Source: Scleromitrula shiraiana (Eukaryota; Ascomycota; Leotiomycetes; Helotiales; Sclerotiniaceae). From it: a stretch of 64,000 nucleotides of DNA. The stretch spans positions 1,426,001-1,490,000 of the forward strand of contig JABELC010000006.1 of the NCBI GenBank assembly GCA_028455995.1, read 5' to 3'. Shown here piece after piece: positions 1-11,332 of the stretch (the stretch's first letter is position 1; each line of letters begins with the position of its first letter). Position numbers and translations under genes: made by a program. The notes beneath the pieces are model-generated. The model was not told where the DNA came from, did not search any database, and saw only the letters and a program-made list of their open reading frames with translations.

Positions 1-130
1 ATATCTTGACAAGTATCGAACAACTTCAAATATTTACTTTTCTATACTCTAATAATTTATTAGAATTCTAAAAGTTGTCAATATAATCGCATGAATTTTC
101 CAGTACTTAAAAAGTGGATAGATAAAATAT

Positions 131-160
131 AGATAGATAGATAGATAAATAAATAAATAA
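131..160. repeat. GATA/AATA microsatellite
   Basis: A tetranucleotide run of GATA units passes into AATA units. It has no coding potential and is a likely length-polymorphic marker. Confidence 0.85.
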
Positions 161-370
161 CTATTCTTGATAGGCAGTGAGAGAGAGATAAATCACCCAG
201 CGCTTAATCTTCGTATTCCCGCCGACCTAGACAAAATACCCTGCATAGCCTAGCAAAAAAACCTATTTAGCGGCCGTCTGTTGAGTCTTAGCATGTTTCA
301 GCTAAAAAACTAACCTGTCGAGCTTAGCACGTTTGAACTAAAGAACTAAAGCTTAGCATCCTCGGCTTCC

Positions 371-405
371 CATCCCATCCCATCCCATCCCATCCCATCC
401 CATCC
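371..405. repeat. CATCC pentanucleotide repeat, 7 units
   Basis: Seven perfect CATCC units in tandem. A similar CATCC-type array recurs near 17.42 kb. Confidence 0.9.
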
Positions 406-1020
406 ACATAAGAAATCTGATTCCTGATTACATACCTCGATTGAAAATGTGTTGTAAATTATTTGTTTGATATTTTGAGCTGAAGATTGACTTGTATATA
501 ATTTCAAAATCAAATTATTTATCTATGGGGTTTTTTGGAAGATTATAATATTTTTGTGATTTTAAATGATTTGTTGAAAATAGTAGGGTATCTTGGTGGT
601 CGTGTTGTATGATGTTTGTTGTATGGTGTTGTATAGCTGGTTTCTTTAAGGATACTTTCATATGGAGCTCCGGTATCCATATAAAAGGGTTAGGGATCAA
701 AAATACATCAATTTAATTGCTAGAAAAGCTTGATTTCAAGCATAATCCAACAGCCAATTATATCACTGGGATGATGGGATTTTCAGATCATCAGGGATAT
801 CTGGGGAGGGAGGGGAGCAGATCTACATGTACATCTGTGTGCTATAGATGGCTTTTTATTAATCTTAGAACACGATATCCATGTGAATGTCAAATCGGCA
901 TACGGATTATTCAGACCGTGCCATTCTCTTACTCAATCGTATCGAAGGATCAACCAACCAACGGACTAGCAGTAGTAATAGATTCTATAATAGATTCTAG
1001 TTTATTCTTAGTATGAATAA

Positions 1021-1072
1021 TACCTAGTACCTAGTATCTAGTACCTACCTAGTATCTAGTATCTAGTACCTA
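1021..1072. repeat. CTAGTA(C/T) short tandem repeat
   Basis: Imperfect tandem copies of CTAGTACCTAGTATCTAG-like units. There are no open frames of interest across it. Confidence 0.75.
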
Positions 1073-1401
1073 AGGCCGACCGACAAATTTTTTGTTTGTT
1101 CAACCTTCTATTGACCTACCAAGCCAGCCAGCCAGCCAGCAGTGCCAGCCAGCCTTCCAGGGCTTAGATACAGGATTCAAGAAATTTACGGAAATGTTTT
1201 TGTTGGATTCTAGGATCTCTTCAGATGATTCTTATAGTGCCTGGTTCTACGGCAAGCGGAAAAGGAATTTAATACCCGAGTCGAGTCGAGTCCACTGTTT
1301 TGTTTGTTTGATTTTTGATTCTTGTTTGTTGCTTCCACTTCCACTTCCACTTTTACTTTTACTTTTACTTCTTTCTAATTGGAAGTAGGTGATAATTGTA
1401 C

Positions 1402-1433
1402 TACATACATAGATACATGCATACATACATACA

Positions 1434-1469
<36 letters not shown>

Positions 1470-1500
1470 CACATACATATATACACATATATATACATAT
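1402..1500. repeat. CATA tetranucleotide microsatellite
   Basis: About 60 bp of near-perfect CATA units followed by TA/CATA-rich sequence. It generates a spurious Tyr/Met/Cys-rich frame on the minus strand, which is not a gene. Confidence 0.85.
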
Positions 1501-1609
1501 ATACTAAATAAACAAACTAAATTTCAAAAGTGGAAGGAGAGGAGGTAAGTGATTTCAGTTTTACCCCTACCCTTCTATGCTTAAGGTAGAAAGAAGAATA
1601 TAAACGATT

Positions 1610-1925
1610 TTTCATCTCATCTTCTCTCGTCTCTTTCTTTTTTCCTTTTCCTTCTTCTTCTTCCTCTTTTCCTCTTCTTCTTCTTCTTCCTCATCCTTAT
1701 CTTAATCCTCTTTAATATCTACATCACCTCAATATCTTCAACCAAAAACCTCACATTCTTTTTTTCTCCCTAAATCTCACTAGTTCTACTGGTTGATTGA
1801 TTATCTCTTCCTCTCTCTCCTTCTCTCTCCCTCTCTATCTCTCTATCTCTCTCTACAGTTTCTTCTTGCGCGCAAGATCTTCCTCTCTCCCCCTCTTTCT
1901 CCACACCTTTACCCTATTCATCAGA
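1610..1925 (+). promoter_or_regulatory. Pyrimidine-rich core promoter / 5' leader of the copper radical oxidase gene
   Basis: Dense CT tracts (1610-1700, 1800-1858) follow a TATAAA-like motif at 1599-1604. CT-rich tracts just upstream of the transcription start are common in filamentous fungal promoters. A start here would give an untranslated leader of several hundred bases before the ATG at 2430. Confidence 0.4.
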
Positions 1926-2144
1926 TCTTGCAGTCCACTCATTTGAAATTTGTATTTTTTGATTAGCATCATCCAATTTTACAAATTCCTCCAAAAATAC
2001 AAGTCCAATTAAATAAAAAACTTGTTATATATATATATTAATCCGCCTTTGTATTAAAAATCACTCAAATCGCATCTCGACCTTGTTTGCTTTGCTTTTT
2101 TTTGTTGTTTACATCACATCGGTAACGGTTACGTTTTATACGAG

Positions 2145-2424
2145 GTGAGTTGTCAAAATGTCTCAATTTAGTATATCATTACTATTTCAGTCAGCCTTTT
2201 TGTTTATTATATTAAACTCATGGTTGAAACGTTTTTATATGTTCACACAGCAACATTCTTTTTTTTGTTTTTTTTTTTTTTCCTTCTTTTCACGTTTTAA
2301 AAGATTGTACATTGAAGATATCAGTCTTCTTGTATTATCATCATCATCATCCATCTTGTTCAATTCATACATATTGTACTTCATTTGAATTGATTAAATA
2401 TTAACATCTTCAAGTAAATTTTAG
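2145..2424 (+). other. Probable intron in the 5' untranslated leader
   Basis: A GTGAGT donor at 2145 and a TTTTAG acceptor ending at 2424 bracket 280 bp of AT-rich sequence, with a GATTAAAT-like branch region near the end. The acceptor lies only five bases before the ATG at 2430. This suggests a leader intron. It is inferred from splice signals only. Confidence 0.5.
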
Positions 2425-2429
2425 GAGCC

Positions 2430-5164
2430 ATGAAGGCTATCCTTTTCTCTCTTGGCCTTGTTGCCTCTACCTCTGCCAATATTATCTTCAATCATGTCAA
2501 ATTACAATGCGATATCAATAATAATGACCGCATGTATCATGGTTGTCTCGAAGGTCAAGATTGTCACGATGGAGAGTAAGTGATGCGGTTTTGACTGTTT
2601 GCTTCATAGATTGCTAATGGATCAATCAGTTGTGTAGCACCCGATCATCCCTCTTTCATACGCGCAGCTTCTGCTACTGTCCCCAGCCTCGAAATAAGAG
2701 ATACTGTATATTCAACAGATGGAACTTGTGGACCTGCCAATGGAAATACTGTTTGTGATCCAAATAGCACGGTATATAAAGGATCATGTTGTTCGGTAAG
2801 TGGGAAATAGTCATTGGTTTGGATTTATGACTGATTGGGATTTTAGTCATACGGTTGGTGTGGAAACGACGACGCGTGAGTACCTTTTGTCCATAGAATT
2901 TAATAAAATGCGCTAATAATTTTTAGGCATTGCGGTACTGGATGTTTATCTGGATGCAGTGCTACTTCGCCAGCTGCAACCGGTGTTGCTCCTCGATCTG
3001 ATGGTAGATGTGGTTCTGTAAGTTATTAACAGTTCGGGATATGTGAGTTGCATGCTAACATTGACAGGCTTATGGCGGTGCTACCTGTGATCCTGCAGGC
3101 GGATTTGGTGGATGTTGTTCGTCATATGGGTAAGTGGCTATCCTTTGGGTGGGATCATAGAGGTGAAATTTTCTGGTATACTAACATGTCTTCTTATAGA
3201 TACTGCGGTTCTACCACCGATCACTGTCTAGTCGCAAATGGTTGCCAGAGTGGTTGCACAGATGGAGCTACCCCAACATCTGGTGCCACCTCTACTACCG
3301 GCGAGCCAGTAATTTCTCGAGTCACTTCAACACTTGTACCTGCCGAGACAAGTAATGCACCAACCACTACTGATGGATCTTGTGGTGTTTCAAATGGCGG
3401 TACGGTTTGCGGTAACTGGCCAAACGGAAATTGTTGTTCTATGTATGGTTTCTGGTAAGTTACTCTTAGTCGAAATAATTTTGACTTCTCTAATAACTTT
3501 CTTCTAGTGGTAATACTAGTGCTCATTGCGGTGCGGGATGTCAATCTGGTAATTGTTTGAGTGCCCCTGCTGTTGCCGCTCCCGGACCAAGTCCTGCGCC
3601 TGCTGCTGCCGAGCAAGGTGTATTCAATATCGTCGGTAAATCTGGAGTCCCCGCTATGCACGCAGCACTTATGCCCAACGGCCAAGTCATGTTCCTCGAT
3701 AAGTTGGAGAATTACACTCAACTCAAATTGCCAAATGGATACTATGCCATGTCCTCTGAATACGACCCGGTCAGCAACGGTGAGGCAGTTCCTCTCGCTT
3801 ACAAGACAAACGCATTCTGTTCTGGTGGTACTTTCTTGGCGGATGGTCGTGTTGTTTCCCTTGGAGGTAACGCTCCTTTGACTTGGTTGGACCCAACCAT
3901 TGGTGATGGTTTTGACGCAATTCGATACCTTCAACGATCATCTTCAGATGCCAGTCTTAATGGACAATCTTGGAGCGAACCAGGTAACAAACTTGCCAGT
4001 GCTCGTTGGTATGCAACTGCCCAAACTATGCCCGATGGAACTGTATTCGTTGCATCTGGTAGTTTAAATGGTCTCGATCCAACCGTCAACGCAAACAACA
4101 ACCCTACTTATGAAATCCTTAGTGCAACCGCAATTTCTCAAGGCAAAAATATTCCTCTGGATATCTTGGAGAAGAATCAACCATACTACATGTATCCATT
4201 TGTCCATCTCCTCAATGATGGTAGTCTTTTTATCTTCGTCTCAAAGTCCAGTCAGTTGTTTAATGTCGGAACCAACACTATAATCAAGGAATTACCAGAG
4301 CTTCCAGGAGAATACCGTACATATCCCAACACTGGTGGAAGTGTCTTACTTCCTTTGTCCAGTGCAAACAAGTGGGCTCCTGATGTTGTTGTTTGTGGAG
4401 GTGGCGCATACCAAGATATTACCAGTCCAACTGAGCCAAGTTGTGGAAGAATTCAACCATTGAGTGCAAATCCAGCATGGGAAATGGACTCTATGCCTGA
4501 GGGTCGTGGTATGGTTGAAGGAACTTTACTTCCAGACGGAACTGTTGTATGGCTTAATGGTGGTAACCTTGGTGCTCAAGGTTTCGGACTTGCCAAGAAT
4601 CCAACATTGGAGGCACTTTTGTACGATTCAACCAAGGCCAAGGGACAACGATTCACTACTCTCGCAGCTTCCACCATTCCCCGTCTCTACCATTCAGTTT
4701 CCCTTCTACTTCTCGATGGTACACTCATGGTTGCTGGATCAAATCCCGTGGAAATGCCAAAGCTTCAACCAGATGCAGCTGATCCATATGTTACAGAATT
4801 CAGAGTCGAAAACTATGTTCCACCGTATCTTCGAGGCGATAATGCGAACAAGCGCCCAACTAATGTCAAGTTATCTTCGCTCAGCTTCAAAGCAGATGGT
4901 AGCACGATGACTATCACCTTTAATTGCCCAGCTGGTGCAAAGGCAGTAAAGGTCAGTTTGTATCATGGTGGCTTTGTCACCCATTCTGTACATATGGGTC
5001 ATCGTATGTTGTTCTTGGACAACACCGGCTTCGCTGCAGGCAACACTCAACAGACAATAACTGTCACTCGACCACCAAACAACAACGTGGCTCCACCTGG
5101 ACCATATGTTGTTTATGTTCTTGTTGATGGCGTTCCTGCAGTGGGGCAATTTGTCACTGTATAA
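2430..5164 (+). CDS. Secreted copper radical oxidase (galactose/glyoxal oxidase-like, AA5) with three CBM18 modules
   Basis: This enzyme is predicted to oxidise primary alcohols or aldehydes outside the cell and release H2O2, while its CBM18 modules bind chitin or related glycans. I read seven coding exons: 2430-2575, 2630-2795, 2847-2875, 2927-3017, 3068-3129, 3200-3454 and 3508-5164, with phases consistent throughout, giving about 801 residues. A signal peptide starts MKAILFSLGLVASTSA. Three Cys-rich CBM18 units lie at about 79-125, 139-188 and 217-262 (CCSSYGWCG, CCSSYGYCG and CCSMYGFCG cores), followed by an Ala/Pro linker. The catalytic domain runs from about 285 to the end and keeps the expected ligands: Cys354 (NAFCSGG) for the Tyr-Cys cofactor, Tyr418 (RWYATAQ), Tyr644-His645 (RLYHS) and His742 (VTHS). 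Most small introns fall in the CBM18 part; the catalytic domain is one exon. The substrate (alcohol, aldehyde or sugar) cannot be decided from sequence. Confidence 0.92.
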
Positions 5165-5667
5165 TGGGTAGATCATGAATCGATTCTGTGTATATTTGCT
5201 GCATAGTTTGCTTGGGGGACGTGATGGTATGATATGACTGGTTAGGGACAAAAAGAAGTTATAATCAACAACACTTCACTTCGTAGCGAATAATTTTTTA
5301 ATGAATTCATATCTGGATGTTTATACTCGATACTGTGACATCATACTGGCAAAACTTTTAAAAAGAATTTGTGACATTTCCAAATTCTTGTTTTTATTCT
5401 TGTTCTAGTGCAATCCCTCAATTACAGGGGGTAAGTGCGCCATCAATTAGCCCCAGGAATCGCAAACGTGGGGTAAAGAAACGTCATTCCTAAACAACCC
5501 CATCCTTACCTCAATTATACCAGACACAATTATATCAAACCCATCCCATCTAACCAAACTCACAACGTAAAATCCACTGCCAAACTCACAACCTCTTCCC
5601 AATCAACCCATCGATTAAAACCAACACCAAAAAAAACCAAAAAAAAAAGAAAAAAAGAAAGAAAAAA
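5165..5667. other. Intergenic spacer, oxidase to SDR
   Basis: A 503 bp spacer between two genes on the same strand. It ends in an A-rich tract (about 5622-5667) immediately before the SDR start codon, as is usual for fungal 5' leaders. I see no other gene in it. Confidence 0.6.
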
Positions 5668-6829
5668 ATGCAAAACGTACTAATAATAGGAGCGACAAGG
5701 GGACTGGGTGCATCCCTAGCTAATAACTATGCCTCTCAACCTAACACGAGGGTTTATGGGACGACGCGCTCGGAGATGATTCCGGAATTGAAGGTTTTGA
5801 ATTCGCCTAATTTGAGTTCCCCCCGTTTGAGTGCGGGGATTACGTGGGTTACGGGGGTTGATGTTAGTGGTGAGGGGGTTGGGGGGAGGTTGGTGGCGGG
5901 GTTGGAGGGGTTGGAGGGGTTGAGGAAGGAGAGGGTGGGGGAGGGGGAGGGGAAGGGGGAGGGGAAGGTGGTTTTTGATGTTGTGGTGTGTATTTCTTTT
6001 ATTATTTTTTTGGGAGGAGGAGGGGGGGGTTTGGTGTGTTGTGTTGTGTTTGTGTTTGTGCTTATAATTGCGGTTGGTGGGTGGATACAGGAGAGATGAG
6101 ATCGTAGAATAAGATAAGAGTTAATAAGATAGGGATTAATGGGATTTGCAGATTATTACGGCGGGATATTTTGCCACGGAGGATTGGAAGGAGGGTCCGA
6201 AGTGGGAGGAGGAGGTTAGGATGTATAGTAAGTAAACTAGGCCTTCCCTCCTCTTTATTTTCTTTCCTTTCCTTTCCCATCTTCTCTCTCTATCTCTCTC
6301 TATATCTAAACTCAACAACCCAAACTAACCATCAATCTCTCCACCCCCCACAGCAACCTCCTCCATCTCCCCCCCCTTCCTAATCCACGCCCTCCACGCC
6401 TCCTCCCACCTCAAACGCGGCACCAAAATCCTCCTCATCTCCTCCGAATCCGGCAGTCTCACCCTCCGCCACCCCAAAGAAGGAGGCGGCAATTACGCGC
6501 ATCACGCCTCTAAAGCGGCGCTTAACATGGTGGGGAAACTGCTGGCGATGGATCTGAAGGAGGAGGGCATCATAGTATCGATTGTGCATCCGGGGTTTAT
6601 GAGGACGGAGATGACGAGGGGCGTGGGTTTTGATAAATATTGGGATGATGGGGGGGCGGTCAGTCCGGATGTGGCGGCGGAAAGCTTGGTGGGCTGGGTG
6701 AGGGGCTTGGGGTTGGACAGGACGGGGGAGTATTGGGCGCCGAGGGGGGCGGGGGATATTGGGACGGCGGGGGTGACTATGGGGGAGGAGTGGGCGGCGG
6801 TTGAGCGGGAGGTGAAGTTGCCATGGTGA
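5668..6829 (+). CDS. Short-chain dehydrogenase/reductase, C-factor-like
   Basis: NAD(P)-dependent oxidoreductase of the SDR superfamily; substrate unknown. Three exons, 5668-5985, 6152-6227 and 6354-6829, join in phase to about 289 residues. The start follows an A-rich leader. The nucleotide-binding motif GATRGLG is at residues 8-14. The NAG-type strand is seen as IITAGYF at the start of exon 2. The active-site region NYAHHASKAALNM precedes VHPGFMRTEMT, the usual proline-containing segment after the active site. In YAHHASK the Tyr-to-Lys spacing is longer than the classic YxxxK, so the catalytic Tyr should be checked by alignment. Exon 1 has an extreme G-rich purine stretch at about 5870-5970 that encodes a Gly/Glu/Val-rich insertion. 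The first donor (GTGTGT at 5986) is the least certain boundary. Confidence 0.82.
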
Positions 6830-7673
6830 GAGGTTGCGATTGGGGTTGTTGTTGGTATTGGTATTTTAAGCTTCTTTCGGGGAATGGGTATTTCTAGATA
6901 CTAGTATATGTGTAGCAGGAGAGTGTGCTGGGTTTTATGGGTATAGGTAAAGAACACAGTATAGTATGTCTGGTGTGGCGTTCAATTTGAAATCATGTGC
7001 TTGCTTTACGTGATGAATGAGATCCCGATTTAATGTTGCTATATGTACCCATCAAGTTCTAATCAAGCATTGCAAGACTCTAGAATGGAGGCATTTTGCT
7101 AAGATGGAAATTGGAATTGATGTTAAAAGGACTCTTATCTGATATTCACAAAAATCAATTAGAAAGTCTGATTTTTCTAATAATATTGAATAATATATCA
7201 TGGTAAATTTTTCTATAGATTCTTTTTCTTAATTTTGTTCTTCTTTTTACTAGTAGTATATCTTTTTTTACTTTTATACTATGTTAGCTTTGAAAAAGAA
7301 CTGAAATAGATAATATTTGAATGTCTACGATTCAACATCTGACTCGGACTTCAATTTATTTTAATAATAATCCTAATATCTATCCATCAAACCTCATCCA
7401 TAACTTATAATATATTGCATAAGCAGTATCCATGCTATATTTTGCGCAATTCTTGAGCATGGGTTGCTATGGGTAGATGCCATTAATATGTCTATTGACA
7501 CCCCACGAGCTCCCACAAGCCGGGCGTCAATTCTTCATCGCAACTACTGTGCCCAAGCAAGGTTAAAGAAATATGAGAGGCCGCAATGTTCTTTCCCATT
7601 AGGGATTGAAAGCATAGTTCTATTTTTGAGGAAGATCGGAGCCTTCGTTCTGTATATTTTTCTTACTATCACC
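6830..7673. other. AT-rich spacer
   Basis: About 840 bp, strongly AT-rich between 7000 and 7400, with no supported gene on either strand. Confidence 0.6.
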
Positions 7674-9610
7674 ATGATATCTGCCCGCCTGACCTTTGAT
7701 GTCTTGAGAGCAACAGCAGCGGAGCTTCGTACACTTCTGGATTCAGGCAGCACCACCAGTGTTGAGCTCGTGAAGGCATACTTGTCGCAGATATCATACC
7801 ACAATCATGCTGGATTGAAACTCAACGCTATTATCTCCATAGCGCCAGAGAGCTACTTGCCTGAGCAAGCCCATGCGCTTGATTTAGAGAGAGCCGAGTC
7901 TGGGCCTTGATCAAGACTCCATGGTATTCCTATACTACTGAAAGTAGAGGATTCATTTCGTTGGCAGTTCTTGACTAATTCATGAAAGATCAATTCTCTA
8001 CCCCTTCGTTTGGTCTACCAACAACAGGAGGGACATTGGCATGTGTAGGCTACAAGACAAAGGAGAACTTCACAATTCCTCTTCTCTTCTCTTGAAGAAA
8101 GCAGGATCTATCATCATCGCTACTACAAATTTGTCGGTTTGTACTTAGGTACAAAGTCGCTTCTTCTGAGCGATGCTAATGGTTGTCGAAGGAACTGGGA
8201 AACGTAAAAGGCTATCACATAACCGCTGGTTGGTCGCCTGTTGGCTATCAGGGATGTGTTGTAGTAGTGTTAAAACTCACTTCGCTAACATTTTGACAGA
8301 CTCAGTCGCCATATATTAAAGGGGGAGTAGACCCAAATTTGAGGTGGCTCGGACATACGGTAGGTCCTCTTTGATCGAGTAACTTTTTGTTCATCTTGAT
8401 TACCCCAGATGTTTTTTTACCGCCAATATCTTTCTTTGTTCACAGACTCCGGCTGGTTCCTCATCTGGCAGTGCGGTGGGCGTTGCAGCTGACTTCTCGC
8501 CCCGGTTTGTTGGGACGAAACTCGATGGATCAATAGCACAACCTGCGATGCGTGCTGCGCTCTATGCATTGAAACCAACTGTTGGCACAACAGATTTAAC
8601 AAGAAGTCAAGCCGAAGGAAGTCAGTTGACTAGTATCGGTGGGTTTACACGAACACCAGAAGATCTCGCTGACTTAACCACCGTTCTGGGACCTCACACC
8701 AACTTTGACTCCTTCCTGAATGGATCCTGGGAAGGTATCAAGATGGTCGTCGTGGATCCTGTTGCTTGGTATTATCCAGATAGTGTGTCTGAAGTTAATC
8801 CCAGTTTTGACAAAGGAAGTTTATGTGTCCGGCAGATACTCTCTGCCGAATGAGTTATGGCTGATAAACATACCAGATGCAGGAACTGAAATCAGCTCTC
8901 CACAAAGCGGCGTCTCTTGGAGCTAAGGTTGCATATGATGCCCCCCTCACCACGATTGAAGATCTTACCAACAAGCATGAAGCACCTGATATGAGACCAC
9001 TAATCAGCAAGTCCATGTCCACATTCGCAGAAATTCGCTAACATCAGTATTCAGTACATGAAATTCGATTGACTCTCGAAAAATTCTTTGTGAATTTCAT
9101 CGACTCGCCTGTGCGAACTGTCGAGGATTACATACAATTCAGCAAAGAACATGCCGTAGAAGAACTTCCGGGTAAGCCATGATCTCTCTCCACGCTATAC
9201 GACATCCTAATCGAGTGCATATAGGAGACTTCAAACAATTAAATTTTGAGGCTGGAGTTGCCAGTAAAATGACAAATGGGGAATTTGAGGAAGGCAGAAA
9301 GTTATTAGTTGCGAAGTGGCGAGAAAACATTGAAAATTGTTTGACGGCTACCGACGCAGATCTCATCGTGGCGACAGGAGAATCTTTGCTGTCTTCTGTG
9401 GCTATGACGGCGGGATATCCTATCGCCGCGACTCCATTGGGCTTCGCAAACTTCAACGGCAGGTCATTTGGTATTGAGATCATGGCTTGCGCTGGAGAGG
9501 AGGGTAAACTATTCCACTTCCTGAGTGCCTGGGAAGGTTCGATAACCGGTGCAACTAAATCGCTGCCTCTGCTTGCGCCTAGCAACTCTTTTGTAAACTC
9601 CGAACTGTAA
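7674..9610 (+). pseudogene. Amidase (amidase signature family), decayed
   Basis: The intact family hydrolyses amides with a Ser-cisSer-Lys triad. The reading starts MISARLTFDVLRATAAELR at 7674 and matches the amidase N-terminus up to ERAESGP. An in-frame TGA (7908-7910) then interrupts the sequence directly before SRLHGIPILLK, which would carry the catalytic Lys; a CGA-to-TGA change is the simplest reading. Further on, a tandem CTTCT duplication at 8081-8090 shifts the frame before KKAGSIIIATTNLS. The expected splice donor after VGYQ (about 8250) reads GG rather than GT. The signature segment TPAGSSSGSAVGVAA (8446 onward) and DGSIAQPA are preserved. A C-terminal part (9200-9610, GDFKQLNFEAGVASKM to the end) is open. 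Family identity is confident. A sequencing error could explain one lesion but hardly all three. Confidence 0.78.
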
Positions 9611-10250
9611 GGCTCATTGTGTGTAACCAGGTGCCATCTGACTCGTATGAATTTGGTTATATGATTAGAAAACCAATATAGTCACCATAGATTAAAACAT
9701 TTATTCATGATGTGATTATCTGTGACTGTCTGTTTATTAAGGAATTTGATTTGAATTGAGCAACGATTCAGGATATTTCGCAAAATTTACCCACAGCTTG
9801 GATCCACATCTAATGAGTGAATTTTGTGCGGACAACATGCTTTGTGAACCATTTGATTGGATTAGAAGAGTCATTTAGACCCTGAATCAAATTTACTTCC
9901 CGTTTTAGATTTATTGCTCATGTGGCAGCATGAATTTGTGTATCATTTTGAACTCAGATTTCAAGTTTTAAATCCGGTTCTGCTGAGTTGTTCAACATCA
10001 TGCGGTTTTCACCCCATTTACATGGTATTTCTTTCTCACCTCCAACTGTGCAATATTTCCATACCAGTCTATTACGACACCTTTTAATCACCACACACTA
10101 GCACATAATCACATAATCGATACAACATCACCACCACCCACACAACACATCCCCATTCCGTACCACAACCCTCCACAAATTCGACAACCATACCCCATCA
10201 CACAACAATCCAACACACACCCCTCCCCACAACGCACACTCGCATCCAGG
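9611..10250. other. Spacer upstream of a small membrane protein gene
   Basis: Nothing coding is visible. The last 150 bp are C/A-rich (CACAACA-type), typical of a fungal 5' leader. Confidence 0.55.
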
Positions 10251-10688
10251 ATGGAGCCCCTCGAGATATTCCTCTGGATACTAGAAGGTCTCATCATCAT
10301 CTTCTTTATCACAACCCTCGCGTTTGTAGCGACCCAGCGTTTTAAGGCCGGTCAAAGATTATTGGGCGCGCAGTCGCTGTCGGAAGCGCAAGCGAAAATG
10401 CAAGGTGCTGGTGATGATGAGAGGGGATATAAAGGGAAACATTTGGATGGCAAGAGTGGCGATGGAGGGGATGATACGGGGATGGGAAAGGGGGGGAGAG
10501 AGGAGACTTGGATTGGGAATGGAAATGGAATGGGAAAAGAGAAGACAGATGGAATAGAAATGACGGCATTTGAGATTAGAAATGGTGAGGACTTGGAGTC
10601 TGGAAAGGGAAGAGAGGAGGTTGTTATAGGTGTAGGTGAAGGGAAGAATAAAGGTAGATTTTGGCAGAGGGGAAGACATTTTTCTTAG
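10251..10688 (+). CDS. Small single-pass membrane protein, unknown function
   Basis: A 145-residue intronless frame. An N-terminal hydrophobic segment (about residues 6-30, FLWILEGLIIIFFITTLAF) is followed by a basic stretch (TQRFKAGQRLL). The rest is a low-complexity hydrophilic tail rich in Gly, Asp, Glu and Lys. The hydrophobic-then-basic order suggests a type I or III single-pass protein with a cytosolic tail. I do not recognise a family. The start sits at the end of a C/A-rich leader, which supports it. The tail composition is weak evidence for selection, so this could also be a chance frame. Confidence 0.5.
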   Translation: MEPLEIFLWILEGLIIIFFITTLAFVATQRFKAGQRLLGAQSLSEAQAKMQGAGDDERGYKGKHLDGKSGDGGDDTGMGKGGREETWIGNGNGMGKEKTDGIEMTAFEIRNGEDLESGKGREEVVIGVGEGKNKGRFWQRGRHFS

Positions 10689-11332
10689 GGATCGTAGCAA
10701 TATTAGATGGGAATATATGTCACGTCAGTGGGTGTTAGTTTTGACAATGGAATATCTGATGATGAAATTGTATGATTATAAGGAGATATTCTATGTGAAG
10801 AAAGTGTTAGGAGAAAGGAATGGATATGAGATATGATTATTAAGGTGACGATGACTGATGATCTACTTCTCAAGTTCAATTATAAGCTCTGGGTTCGATA
10901 GTAGGTATTGAAAGATATTGAGATTTTGTATTAGGCATATACTTCGCTTTCCGAGGGTATTGTCAGTTCGGTTAGCCTTTGAGCTTTTCCCCTTCCTTCC
11001 ATCCCCTATTCCTTTGTTACAAACAAAGGATAGTACCAACTCAACAAAGAAGCATTGTTGTTCTTCTCTATTTCATAATGTTACAATGGCATAGTTGGAT
11101 CTCCTCCAATTATAATCAACACAGCAAGGCCTTTTGCCGCTTGTTCAGTATCGATATTCCTCCTATTCATCATTGAACAACCTCAGTTTTATGGCTATAA
11201 ATTCAGCTTCGGCGACGGACATAATGCCCATCATTCAACCATCACATCGCAGCACTTCATCACAGTCTTCATCTTCGTATCCGGCATATTAAAGACACAA
11301 GACCCAAGATAAACCTGCATTCTCCACCCAAG
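10689..11332. other. Spacer
   Basis: About 640 bp with no supported gene; only short chance frames. Confidence 0.5.

Larger units (their letters stand above)
1..1600. other. Gene-free AT-rich upstream spacer
   Basis: No credible gene is visible on either strand. The stretch holds several simple-sequence tracts, listed separately, and short chance reading frames. It probably forms the distal upstream region of the copper radical oxidase gene. A TATAAA-like element lies at about 1599-1604, just before a long pyrimidine-rich tract. Confidence 0.6.

Noticed and set aside
1247..1498. Tyr/Met/Cys-rich minus-strand frame
   Set aside because: It comes from the CATA microsatellite.
3221..3934. 237-residue antisense frame
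   Set aside because: It is the shadow of exons 6-7 of the copper radical oxidase, whose sense-strand motifs are clear.
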